From: Algoriphagus marincola DSM 16067
Lineage (GTDB): Bacteria; Bacteroidota; Bacteroidia; Cytophagales; Cyclobacteriaceae
Assembly (NCBI RefSeq): GCF_000429405.1
Contig: NZ_AUBU01000001.1
Coordinates: 1 to 64,000 of the forward strand
Length of the DNA: 64,000 bases
Direction of reading: 5' to 3'
In this document: piece after piece, positions 43,300 through 51,665 of the stretch
Numbering within the stretch: position 1 is the first letter of the stretch
Layout: each line of letters starts with the position of its first letter
The notes under the pieces: model-generated
Told to the model about the DNA's origin: nothing
The model's database searches: none
The model's input: the letters and a program-made list of their open reading frames with translations, nothing else
Program-made: the position numbers and the translations under genes

Positions 43300-45183
43300 A
43301 TGAGTGACGCCATCAAGCATGAATGCGGTATAGCCATGGTCAGGCTCCGCAAATCCCCTCAATATTACATCGATAAATACGGCACGCCTGCTTTTGCTTC
43401 CAATAGAATGTACGTTCTGATGCAGAAGCAAATCAATAGAGGTCAAGACGGTGCCGGTGTCGCTAATATCAAGATCAATACAAAACCCGGAACGCGCTAC
43501 ATCAGTCGATATCGCTCGGTAGAACCATCCGCAGTTAATTACATTTTTGACAAAATCAATAAGAAGTACAAGAAAGCTAAAAAACTGGGAGGTCATGATG
43601 CACTAAGTGACGCAGAATGGCTCAAAGAAAATATTGCTTTTTCTGGCGAAGTTTGGCTAGGACATTTGCGTTATGGCACCCATGGTGAAAATAGCATTGA
43701 GACTTGTCACCCTTTTCTGAAGCAAAACAACTGGAGAAGCCGTAATCTGGTAATGGCCGGAAACTTCAACATGACCAATGTGGAGGAGCTGTTTGGAAAG
43801 CTAGTTCAATTGGGCCAGCATCCAAAAGAAAAGACCGATACTGTCACGGTGATGGAGAAAATTGGTCACTTTTTGGACGAAGAAAACCAACGGATTTTCG
43901 AGAAGTATAAGCACCAGTATTCAAATGAACAAGTCACACACCTGATTGAGGATGAATTAGATGTAGGCAGAATTCTACGTCGATCCTGCCGTGATTTTGA
44001 CGGAGGTTATGCGATGGCTGGAATGATAGGAAATGGTTCGAGCTTTGTTGTTCGTGATCCTTCCGGAATCAGGCCAGCATATTATTACGCCGATGATGAA
44101 ATTATCGTAGTAGCCTCCGAAAAGCCTGCGATCAAATCTGCTTTTGATATTGATTTTAAGGAGATTAAGGAGATTCAACCAGGCCATGCCTTGGTAATCA
44201 ATAAGGATGGAAGCTACTCAGAAGAGGAAATTATGCCTGCCAGAGAAAAGAAATCCTGTTCATTCGAGCGGATCTATTTTTCACGTGGTACCGATCCAAA
44301 TATATATCAGGAGCGGAAAAATTTAGGAAAAGCACTCATTCCTCAAATATTGAAAGCTATTGATTTCGATCTGAAGAATACCGTATTTTCTTACATTCCA
44401 AATACAGCTGAAACAGCCTTTTTGGGAATGATTGAAGGCTTAGAGGATTACTTGGTTGCCAAGCGTAAAGAGGTCTTTTTGGAAGGAAAACCTCACATGG
44501 GTGATTTGGAAGAATTGCTCAATTTCCGGCCAAGAGTCGAAAAACTTGTTAGCAAGGATGTCAAGCTTCGAACTTTTATCACCAATGACGATGATCGAGA
44601 TGTGATGGTGAGTTCGGTGTATGACACGACCTATGAAGTAGTCAGACCTGGTGTAGATACCCTTGTGGTGATTGATGATAGTATCGTTAGAGGAACCACT
44701 TTGGAGAAGAGTATTTTGACTACGCTCGACAAACTCAATCCCAAGCGGATTGTAATCGTTTCTTCTGCTCCTCAGATCCGTTTCCCTGATTGCTACGGGA
44801 TCGATATGTCTCGAATGAAAGAATTCATTGCCTTCCGTGCCGCTTTGGCTTTGCTAAAGGAACGCAAAATGGAGAATATTTTGGATGAGACATATGAGGC
44901 TTGTATAGCCAATCCAAGCTCCTTAGAGAACTATGTGAAGAAGGTCTATGAGAATTTCACCGATCAAGAGATATCTGACAAGATCGCCGAAATCGTAACC
45001 TCACCAGAAATCAAAGCGGAAGTTCGGGTGATTTATCAGACGGTTGAATCCTTACATCATTGCATCCCTGATCACGTTGGGGACTGGTATTTTACTGGTG
45101 ATTATCCGACAAGTGGTGGTACTCGAGTTGTAAACCGGTCATTTGCTAACTTTATGGAGGGAAAAACCATCCGGGCATACTAG
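43300..45183 (+). CDS. purF: Amidophosphoribosyltransferase, long Bacteroidota form
   Basis: 627 aa. First step of purine synthesis: PRPP plus glutamine to phosphoribosylamine. N-terminal class II glutaminase domain with the nucleophile at Cys9 (HECGIAMVRL), so an eight-residue leader must be removed; INRGQDGAGVA and LGHLRYGTHGENS belong to the same domain. The PRTase domain carries the PRPP loop VVIDDSIVRGTT (near 457-468). The protein is about 120 residues longer than E. coli PurF, with insertions in the glutaminase half and a C-terminal extension; a related long form is widespread in Bacteroidota. It ends with a terminator and is a single gene. Confidence 0.9.
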   Translation: MSDAIKHECGIAMVRLRKSPQYYIDKYGTPAFASNRMYVLMQKQINRGQDGAGVANIKINTKPGTRYISRYRSVEPSAVNYIFDKINKKYKKAKKLGGHDALSDAEWLKENIAFSGEVWLGHLRYGTHGENSIETCHPFLKQNNWRSRNLVMAGNFNMTNVEELFGKLVQLGQHPKEKTDTVTVMEKIGHFLDEENQRIFEKYKHQYSNEQVTHLIEDELDVGRILRRSCRDFDGGYAMAGMIGNGSSFVVRDPSGIRPAYYYADDEIIVVASEKPAIKSAFDIDFKEIKEIQPGHALVINKDGSYSEEEIMPAREKKSCSFERIYFSRGTDPNIYQERKNLGKALIPQILKAIDFDLKNTVFSYIPNTAETAFLGMIEGLEDYLVAKRKEVFLEGKPHMGDLEELLNFRPRVEKLVSKDVKLRTFITNDDDRDVMVSSVYDTTYEVVRPGVDTLVVIDDSIVRGTTLEKSILTTLDKLNPKRIVIVSSAPQIRFPDCYGIDMSRMKEFIAFRAALALLKERKMENILDETYEACIANPSSLENYVKKVYENFTDQEISDKIAEIVTSPEIKAEVRVIYQTVESLHHCIPDHVGDWYFTGDYPTSGGTRVVNRSFANFMEGKTIRAY

Positions 45184-45205
45184 TTCGATAAGAATCTTAA
45201 ATTTC

Positions 45206-45235
45206 AAGCGCAGCGTCTTCGTTGCGCTTTTTTTA
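45206..45235 (+). terminator. Terminator of purF
   Basis: 10-bp stem AAGCGCAGCG / CGTTGCGCTT (one G-U) with a TCTT loop and a run of T. It lies 23 bases after the purF stop codon. Confidence 0.9.
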
Positions 45236-45275
45236 TCTTGTATTTTAGCTCAATTAACTGATATAAATAGAATAT

Positions 45276-46322
45276 ATGGACGTTTCATTACTCAAAGATG
45301 TATGCGAAATAGCCGGAGCACCGGGATTTGAAAAACGGATTAGAGACCTAATTATCGAATTGGTAACGCCTTATGCCGATGAGATCAAAACCGATAATTT
45401 GGGAAATGTCATCGCAGTCAAAAAAGGACAAAGAAACCCTGATGGTAAGCGGGTGATGGTAGCAGCGCACATGGATGAGATTGGTTTTATTGTGACTCAT
45501 ATCGATGAAAATGGATTTCTGCGGTTCCATACCCTCGGTGGGTTTGATCCCAAGACTTTGACAGCACAGCGAGTGATAGTACATGGGAAGAAAGACCTAA
45601 TCGGTGTGATGGGAAGTAAGCCTATTCATGTAATGAGTCAGGAAGAGCGAAATAAACTTCCAAAGACTACTGATTTTTTCATTGATCTAGGCATGCCCAA
45701 GGAGGAAGTCGAAAAGTATATTTCTATCGGTGACCCCGTGACCCGCGATCGAGAATTGATCGAAATGGGTGATTGTGTTAACTGCAAATCGATCGATAAT
45801 CGAGTAGCAGTTTTTATCCTAATTGAAGCCCTCAAGAATTTGAAAAGCCCCGCTTATGATGTCTTTGCTACTTTCACGGTACAGGAAGAAGTGGGAATAC
45901 GAGGAGCCAATGTGGCAGCTCATAGTATCAATCCGGATTTTGGGATTGCTTTAGATACCACTATCGCTTTTGATGTGCCAGGTGCACAAGCTCATGAAAA
46001 AGTGACGGAACTAGGAAAGGGTACAGCTATCAAAATCATGGACGCGATGACTATCTGTGATTATCGAATGGTAGCCTTCATGAAGCAAATTGCAGATCAA
46101 GAAAAAATCACTTGGCAACCCGAGATTCTTACTGCTGGCGGGACAGATACCGCAGGAGTACAGCGAATGGGTAAGCAAGGAGCGATTGCCGGTGCTATTT
46201 CTATTCCAACCCGACACCTTCATCAGGTGATCGAGATGGCGCACAAATCGGATATCCAAGGATCGATCGATCTATTGGTAGCTTGTTTGGAAAAAGTAGA
46301 TACCTACGACTGGAGCCATTGA
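45276..46322 (+). CDS. M42 family metallopeptidase (aminopeptidase-like)
   Basis: 348 aa, cytoplasmic. Binuclear metal ligands: His in AAHMDEIGF (near 67), Asp in CKSIDNRVA, Glu-Glu in TVQEEVGIRGA, Asp in IALDTTIAFD, His in IPTRHLHQV. This is the M42 glutamyl-aminopeptidase/endoglucanase-like family, which forms large tetrahedral aminopeptidase assemblies. Substrate preference is not readable. Preceded by the purF terminator and followed by a terminator shared with yitT. Confidence 0.92.
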   Translation: MDVSLLKDVCEIAGAPGFEKRIRDLIIELVTPYADEIKTDNLGNVIAVKKGQRNPDGKRVMVAAHMDEIGFIVTHIDENGFLRFHTLGGFDPKTLTAQRVIVHGKKDLIGVMGSKPIHVMSQEERNKLPKTTDFFIDLGMPKEEVEKYISIGDPVTRDRELIEMGDCVNCKSIDNRVAVFILIEALKNLKSPAYDVFATFTVQEEVGIRGANVAAHSINPDFGIALDTTIAFDVPGAQAHEKVTELGKGTAIKIMDAMTICDYRMVAFMKQIADQEKITWQPEILTAGGTDTAGVQRMGKQGAIAGAISIPTRHLHQVIEMAHKSDIQGSIDLLVACLEKVDTYDWSH

Positions 46323-46365
46323 TAGAACTATTTGAAAGCTAGATTCTAAAAGATCAAAAAGTATT

Positions 46366-46394
46366 AAAAGGCCTTAGTGTAAAGGCCTTTTTTT
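46366..46394. terminator. Bidirectional terminator between the M42 peptidase gene and yitT
   Basis: Perfect 10-bp stem AAAAGGCCTT / AAGGCCTTTT with a 6-base loop, T tract on the plus side and A tract on the other. It serves both convergent genes; the stop codon of the minus-strand gene lies in the hairpin. Confidence 0.85.
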
Positions 46395-47276
46395 GATCAT
46401 ACCGCCTTTGGTATCCTTGATGGGATACTGAATGACGAAAGCCTTTGGGTCGATTTTGTCGATTTCAGTCAATACGCGTGTAACTTCTAATCGGGTGACT
46501 ACGCAAAAAAGTACATTTCGATCAGGGTTTTTAGCTTTTTCACCAAATCCGCCGTCGGCTTTAAAGGCTGTCACTCCTCGGCCAAGATCGTAAGTGATTT
46601 TTTCTTTGATCGCATCCGAGTGATTGGATACAATCATTACTCCGAGATATTCTTCCACTCCATTAATCAAGAAGTCCACCGTTCTAGATGCTGCAAAATA
46701 GGTCAGCATGGAATACATGGCTGTTTCAAGCCCAACCAGAATAGCGGCTACTAAAAAAAGGCAAACATTAAAAACAGTGATAAAATCTCCTACAGTAAGA
46801 CTTGACTTTCGGGAAACCTGAATAGCCAATACCTCTGTACCATCAATGACGGCTCCTCCCCGTATCGAAAAGCCAATTCCACTTCCTAAGAAAAAGCCCC
46901 CAAAAACAGCAATTAAGAGTTTGTCGGCTGTGATTGTAGGTAGTTCGATGTAGTGAACAAGCAGTGCTAGAGCAAATATGGCAAAGGTACTTTTGATTGC
47001 AAACCTTAGATTCAACTGTTTGTATCCCAGATAAATAAAAGGAATGTTTACTAAAACGATTAGGACAGAAAGGTCAAGTGGAGTGAGAATTTCCATCAAC
47101 AGTGAAACTCCCATCGCCCCACCATCAAAAAATCCATTTGGAAGTAAAAACCCTTTTAAACCAATGCTGGCCATCACCACACCTATTCCAATAAATAAGA
47201 TGTCCTTTACTTGTCTCCACAAAGTGACACGCCTTACCCAGGCATTGTCAGGTATATTTAGAATTCCCCTAACCAT
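46374..47276 (-). CDS. YitT family membrane protein
   Basis: 300 aa. Five to six membrane helices (about 25-200; opening IGIGVVMASIGLKGFLLPNGFFDGG is family-typical) followed by a cytoplasmic DUF2179 domain (about 215-300) with the GRGVTAFKADGGFG and CVVTRLEVTRV segments. The YitT family has an unknown transport or signalling role; DUF2179 resembles small ligand-binding ferredoxin-like folds. The lipoprotein gene before it is on the same strand, 34 bases upstream. Confidence 0.88.
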   Translation of the reverse strand: MVRGILNIPDNAWVRRVTLWRQVKDILFIGIGVVMASIGLKGFLLPNGFFDGGAMGVSLLMEILTPLDLSVLIVLVNIPFIYLGYKQLNLRFAIKSTFAIFALALLVHYIELPTITADKLLIAVFGGFFLGSGIGFSIRGGAVIDGTEVLAIQVSRKSSLTVGDFITVFNVCLFLVAAILVGLETAMYSMLTYFAASRTVDFLINGVEEYLGVMIVSNHSDAIKEKITYDLGRGVTAFKADGGFGEKAKNPDRNVLFCVVTRLEVTRVLTEIDKIDPKAFVIQYPIKDTKGGMIKKRPLH

Positions 47277-47309
47277 ATGCGAAAATACTGATAATTAATG
47301 AGGGTTGGT

Positions 47310-48071
47310 TCAATTTGCTACAACGGCACCCTTTTCCGGCATTTCAAAAAGATCATCATCAAGAGCATCTTCTGTCAGTACAACATCTGCGAAACTGACC
47401 TGATATCGTATCCTGCCTGTGTAATCGCCTTCTAATGTGTAGCCTGTCAGAACTCTTGGAAATACCAATCCTCCTGCATCCCGATAGTCCTCGTATTTAA
47501 GGGCATTTAAGTTAGGTTCTGGACTATCGAAAAACGTAACTGTGTAGAGTACCCATTCCAATTGATGGGTTTCTGGGTCAGCTAACATGTAGTATTGGTC
47601 ATCAGGGCTATCTCCTTTATCACTGGCAAAGCTTACACTGTAGGTTTCATAGCTTTTGCCATTTAAGGTGCGATCTTCGATCTTCTCCACGCTCACTCCA
47701 GGATCTGTGAAAATGTAGGGAATACTGAAAAAGTAGAAATATAGATTGTGATAGAATCTTACGGAAGGCCCCCCAAAAGCTTGTCTGTTGGGGCTAATCC
47801 AAACTTTCTCCCCATCAAAGCCTATTTGAAAATTTTGAGCATCGATTCTACCTTTTCTCGAATCCAAATTGAAAAAGTGATTCTCTTGAGTCAGATTAGT
47901 TTCATGAAACATGGTGTAAGAAAAGGCTTCTGCATCAAGCCATCGGCTCCAATCTCCATGTGCATCTAGCACTTGTTTGAAATCCTCAGGTTGATTAGCC
48001 CGCGGATCTGGTTCCTTTTCTGTGCAGGCAAATATTGAGAGTAGAAGCAGTATAAAGTAAGAGTTTTTCAT
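47310..48071 (-). CDS. DUF6503-like lipoprotein
   Basis: 253 aa from ATG at 48071 (an ATG at 48095 adds 8 polar residues before the signal peptide and is rejected). Lipobox LSIFAC (Cys about 16), then TEKEPDPR. A beta-rich body, rich in aromatic residues, resembles the DUF6503 lipoproteins of Bacteroidota, whose role is unknown and whose fold recalls outer-membrane lipoprotein carriers. Identification is by general resemblance. It is 34 bases before yitT and may share its transcript. Confidence 0.6.
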   Translation of the reverse strand: MKNSYFILLLLSIFACTEKEPDPRANQPEDFKQVLDAHGDWSRWLDAEAFSYTMFHETNLTQENHFFNLDSRKGRIDAQNFQIGFDGEKVWISPNRQAFGGPSVRFYHNLYFYFFSIPYIFTDPGVSVEKIEDRTLNGKSYETYSVSFASDKGDSPDDQYYMLADPETHQLEWVLYTVTFFDSPEPNLNALKYEDYRDAGGLVFPRVLTGYTLEGDYTGRIRYQVSFADVVLTEDALDDDLFEMPEKGAVVAN

Positions 48072-48171
48072 GATTGGTGGTGATTTCGGCCTCAAGTTAA
48101 AAAAATGCCAATCATTTCCTTTTTTTCAATTTGAAGTCTTTCTCCGACCATTCAAATATTTTTTAGAATCA

Positions 48172-48205
48172 ATCTTAATAATCTTAATTTTTCCTTTTAA
48201 TTTTG
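48172..48205 (+). promoter_or_regulatory. Tandem ATCTTAA repeat and -7 element before the PepSY gene
   Basis: Two copies of ATCTTAAT (48172-48179 and 48181-48188), 9 bases apart, precede a perfect -7 TAATTTTG (48198-48205). The repeat shares its core with the 11-base repeats before the metal-efflux genes (49485 and 51587), so the same regulator may act here. There is no clear -33. Confidence 0.45.
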
Positions 48206-48229
48206 ACCAAATCTAAATAAGGATAAAGA

Positions 48230-49456
48230 ATGGCAGCCACAAATCCCCTTTGGAAAAAAGTCCGCAAACTCTTCAATGATATTCACCTTTACGCAGGTCT
48301 GATTTCTGGATTAGTTGTCATCCTTGTTTGTCTTAGCGGGACGATTTATGTCTACAATACTGAGATCAAAGAGTGGGCAGATTCAGAGCGGTATTTTGTG
48401 GAAGAAGAGGGGAGTAGACTTTCTTTGGATGAATTGAGAAGTAAGGTTGAGTCTCAAATTGGCGGTGAAGTCACTTCTGTTTTTGTGAGTGAAGATCCAA
48501 GCCGAACCGTGCAGTTTAGCTTATTGAAAGAGGGTGAAAAAGGTCGGGGTACTACCTTTTTTGTCAACCCTTACTCTGGCGAAGTCGTTGCAGATAATTC
48601 GGAGCGAACAGCAGCAGAAGAATTTATGAGTATGCAGTTTTCACTGCATCGATGGTTGTTGATCGACCGAATTGAAGAGCCTTTGCTAGAAAGCATGAGC
48701 AATCGGGAGCTAGGCCGTTTGATCAATGGAATAGCCACTTCTTTATTTTTATTAGGGGTATTAACAGGAATGGTAATTTGGGTACCCCAAAAGGTCAATA
48801 GCTGGCGTCAAGGTCTCAAAGTGAAATGGTCAGGAAACTGGAAGCGGGTGAATCATGACTTGCACAACACCTTGGCATTTTATTCCCTAATCGCTTTGTT
48901 TATCATGTCTGCAACGGGATTGTTCTGGTCATTTCAATGGTACCGAGAAGGTTGGCAGAAGACGTGGGACACTTATCAGCCACCTAAAGAAGAGCAAAAA
49001 GGAGTGGAGGCCATTGAGATAGTTCCTGGACCGGCTCTTCAGTTTTCTTTAGATAAGGCGTTAGCAAAAGTAAATGAAACCCTTCCTTACAGCGGAAACA
49101 GCAGAATCAGCCTTCCGAAGGACGACTCCGAATCCATCAGTATCAGTAAATACCGAACGGGTTTTTTTGCCAGATCAGGGTCGGATCAACTGCAACTTGA
49201 TCAGGCTAGTTTAGTGGTGAAGGAAAGCAAGCTTTTCTCAGATATGACTGTCAGACAGCAAATTGGCCGCTCGGTGAAAAGCCTACACACAGGAGAGATT
49301 TTTGGCACCTTTACAAAGTTTCTTTGGTTTGTCGCTTGCTTGATCGCTACTTCTCTTCCTATCACCGGGACGTTGATTTGGTGGAATAAGCGGAAAAAGA
49401 AAAAGCCAAGTAGCAAAAAGAAAAATGTCAAGGAAAGACAGGTGGAAATGGCTTAA
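48230..49456 (+). CDS. PepSY-associated transmembrane protein
   Basis: 408 aa. Four membrane helices (near 21-43, 160-180, 215-235, 360-380) with two periplasmic PepSY-like regions between them (about 55-140 and 255-350). The opening DIHLYAGLISGLVVILVCLS and the HRWLL..., NLHNTLAFYS histidine-bearing segments are typical of PepSY_TM proteins, which include ferric or cupric reductase-like components. A Lys-rich tail (about 385-400) follows. It lies just before the metal-response regulator, but a gap of 89 bases separates them. A reductase role is possible, not shown. Confidence 0.8.
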   Translation: MAATNPLWKKVRKLFNDIHLYAGLISGLVVILVCLSGTIYVYNTEIKEWADSERYFVEEEGSRLSLDELRSKVESQIGGEVTSVFVSEDPSRTVQFSLLKEGEKGRGTTFFVNPYSGEVVADNSERTAAEEFMSMQFSLHRWLLIDRIEEPLLESMSNRELGRLINGIATSLFLLGVLTGMVIWVPQKVNSWRQGLKVKWSGNWKRVNHDLHNTLAFYSLIALFIMSATGLFWSFQWYREGWQKTWDTYQPPKEEQKGVEAIEIVPGPALQFSLDKALAKVNETLPYSGNSRISLPKDDSESISISKYRTGFFARSGSDQLQLDQASLVVKESKLFSDMTVRQQIGRSVKSLHTGEIFGTFTKFLWFVACLIATSLPITGTLIWWNKRKKKKPSSKKKNVKERQVEMA

Positions 49457-49484
49457 TTTTCAAATGCAGTGAGTTTCTTGATTT

Positions 49485-49506
49485 TTTAAGGAAACTTTAA
49501 AGAAGA
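49485..49506 (+). promoter_or_regulatory. Tandem 11-base operator-like repeat before the response regulator
   Basis: TTTAAGGAAAC (49485-49495) followed directly by TTTAAAGAAGA (49496-49506), 8 of 11 positions alike, an OmpR-family spacing. The first copy resembles the repeats at 51587-51608 before the pump gene. Most probably the autoregulatory site of the regulator encoded just downstream. Confidence 0.5.
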
Positions 49507-49545
49507 AAACCTGCATTTTTCCTAAAAATCCCGAAATTTTGGCTC

Positions 49546-50211
49546 ATGAGAATTCTCATTGTAGAAGACGAGCCGGGTATATCTAATTTTCTTAAGCAGG
49601 GTCTTGAGGAGGAAAACTTTGCTGTAGACATTTCTGATAATGGAAGAGATGGTCTGAATTTAGCCCTTACTGGGGAATATGATCTACTATTGCTCGACTG
49701 GATGGTTCCGGGAATTAGTGGAATAGAGTTGACTAGGCAGTTTCGAAAGGAATTCAGCTCCACGCCAATTATATTCCTCACGGCCAAGGATACGGTGGAT
49801 GAGACCGTTTTTGGCTTGCAGGCAGGTGCGAATGATTACATCAAAAAGCCATTTCACTTTCAGGAGCTGCTGGAAAGAATTAGAGTACAGCTAAGAAAAG
49901 TAAATCAAGAGCCTGAGGTTTTGACTTTGGGGCCTTTTCGTTTAGAACCATTGAGTTTTAAGCTTTTCAAAGAAGAAAAAGAAATTCCCCTGACTCAGAA
50001 GGAGTTTGCCTTATTGGAGTTTTTGATCCGAAATAAAAATACGGTTTGTAGGCGAACTCGAATCATTGAGTCGGTTTGGGATATCCATTTTGAATACAAC
50101 ACCGGTGTGATTGATGTCTTTATCAATTCACTTCGGAAAAAACTGGGCATTACGAAGGATCAGGACTACATTCAGACGATCCGTGGGGTGGGTTATATGG
50201 CTAAAGAATAG
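49546..50211 (+). CDS. OmpR-family response regulator, metal-efflux type (CzcR/CusR-like)
   Basis: 221 aa. Receiver with acidic residues at 7-8, phospho-acceptor Asp51 (LLLDWMVPG), TAKD and KK later; then a winged-helix DNA-binding domain (about 130-221) with LTQKEFALLEFLI and RRTRIIESVWD. Gene order regulator, kinase, pump is that of CzcRS/CusRS systems. The likely operator is TTAAGGAA in 11-base tandem copies, seen before this gene and before the pump. The kinase gene starts 3 bases after its stop. Confidence 0.92.
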   Translation: MRILIVEDEPGISNFLKQGLEEENFAVDISDNGRDGLNLALTGEYDLLLLDWMVPGISGIELTRQFRKEFSSTPIIFLTAKDTVDETVFGLQAGANDYIKKPFHFQELLERIRVQLRKVNQEPEVLTLGPFRLEPLSFKLFKEEKEIPLTQKEFALLEFLIRNKNTVCRRTRIIESVWDIHFEYNTGVIDVFINSLRKKLGITKDQDYIQTIRGVGYMAKE

Positions 50212-50214
50212 ATA

Positions 50215-51585
50215 ATGAGTGTTTCCTACAAAAAACAGCTTTCCCGCAGACTCACACTTTTAGTGGCTGGTATTTTTTTGGTGGTTTTTGGGGTGATCTA
50301 TGGGGTGGTCTACGTCACGGTGGTTTCAAGCATAGATCGTGAGCTACGGCTAGAGACGGATGAGCATAAGGATCAGATTTTCATCGTCAACGGTGAGATT
50401 CGCTTTCTTCACAAAAATGAATGGAGTGAAATGGAGCATAGTCAGATCCAGCTGAATCCGATTTTTATTGAGATTGTAGATCCAGAGGGGAAAAGTATGG
50501 ATCGATCTCCTAACCTGAGGGATAATCATCTTGAATTTTTCCCCGACCGAGCTAATTCGGGGCAGGCCTGGACTCTTAAAGCAGGCTCTCGCTATCTGCG
50601 TCAGATGCAAATCCCGCTACGGAATGCAGGGAAAATGGAAGGCTTTCTTTTGGTAGCTCAATCTTTTGATGATGCACAAGCCCTTTTTACCAAGTTGAGG
50701 TGGATTCTTTTAATTCTTTTCCCGATTGTACTGATGATTGTGTATTGGATGATGCGCGATCAGGCAAATCGGACTGTCCGGCCTATTCAGCAGCTTATTC
50801 GCAAAGCCAATCAGGTAACTCAAAGTAATTTGAGCGAACGAATTCAGTCCCCCGGCAATCAAGAGGAAATCACCCAGCTTACGCATGCCATTAATGATCT
50901 TTTGGGCCGGTTGGAGAAGGCCATAAAACGAGAGCAGCAATTCACCTCAGATGCTTCTCATGAGCTACGAACTCCCCTCTCGGTGCTCCGAGGCACCTTG
51001 GAGGTGATGATCCGCAAGCCACGCACTCCTGAAGAATATGAGCAAAAGATCGAATTAGCTCTTCAAAGTATCGATCGGATGACAGGAACAATCGAGCAAT
51101 TATTGGCTCTTGCACGTGTCGAAAGCGGGCAATCCATTGTTCTGGAAGAGCTTGATTTGCTATCTTTTGCAGAAGAAGTAATAAGTAGAAAATCAGAATC
51201 AACACGGAAGAAGATTGAATTTGTTTCTCAGCTTGGGCATCCTGTATTTGTTTTGACAAATGAGAAATCGCTACAGATAATTTTAGACAACTTACTGGAC
51301 AATGCTTTCAAATACGCTGGAGACTCAGCTCCCCTTTTCTTGGAAGTTGGAAAAAATGATAAAGAGGTCTATTTGAAAGTTTCAGACCATGGAGTCGGAA
51401 TTTCTTCTGAAGACTTACCGTATATTTTTGACCCATTTTTTAGAGCAAAATCCAGTCATGGATCAAAAAAAACTGGAGCTGGGTTGGGGCTAGCCATTGT
51501 GAAAAAACTTTGTGATGAGTTGAAAATCCGACTTTCCGTAGAAAGCCAAGCTGGGAAAGGGACCTCGTTTAAGCTTTCCTGGTAA
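50215..51585 (+). CDS. Sensor histidine kinase (CzcS/CusS-like)
   Basis: 456 aa. Two membrane helices (about 15-36 and 160-180) flank a periplasmic sensor of about 120 residues, followed by HAMP (about 180-235), HisKA with the phospho-acceptor His near 248 (SDASHELRTPLSVL) and HATPase (LDNLLDNAFKYA, SDHGVGI, GAGLGLAIV). The periplasmic domain has few His or Met pairs, so the sensed metal cannot be read off. It starts 3 bases after the regulator gene and ends two bases before the operator repeat of the pump gene. Confidence 0.92.
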   Translation: MSVSYKKQLSRRLTLLVAGIFLVVFGVIYGVVYVTVVSSIDRELRLETDEHKDQIFIVNGEIRFLHKNEWSEMEHSQIQLNPIFIEIVDPEGKSMDRSPNLRDNHLEFFPDRANSGQAWTLKAGSRYLRQMQIPLRNAGKMEGFLLVAQSFDDAQALFTKLRWILLILFPIVLMIVYWMMRDQANRTVRPIQQLIRKANQVTQSNLSERIQSPGNQEEITQLTHAINDLLGRLEKAIKREQQFTSDASHELRTPLSVLRGTLEVMIRKPRTPEEYEQKIELALQSIDRMTGTIEQLLALARVESGQSIVLEELDLLSFAEEVISRKSESTRKKIEFVSQLGHPVFVLTNEKSLQIILDNLLDNAFKYAGDSAPLFLEVGKNDKEVYLKVSDHGVGISSEDLPYIFDPFFRAKSSHGSKKTGAGLGLAIVKKLCDELKIRLSVESQAGKGTSFKLSW

Positions 51586-51586
51586 A

Positions 51587-51608
51587 ATCTTAAGGGAATC
51601 TTAAGGAA
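51587..51608 (+). promoter_or_regulatory. Tandem 11-base operator-like repeat before the efflux pump
   Basis: ATCTTAAGGGA (51587-51597) followed at once by ATCTTAAGGAA (51598-51608), 10 of 11 identical. It starts two bases after the kinase stop codon and lies about 58 bases before the pump ATG. Direct 11-base repeats are the normal mode of OmpR-family regulators. Confidence 0.65.
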
Positions 51609-51665
51609 ACACTAAAAGCCACCTAAGACTTCTGTGGTTATTTTGTGTCAAAAGAGACCCACATT

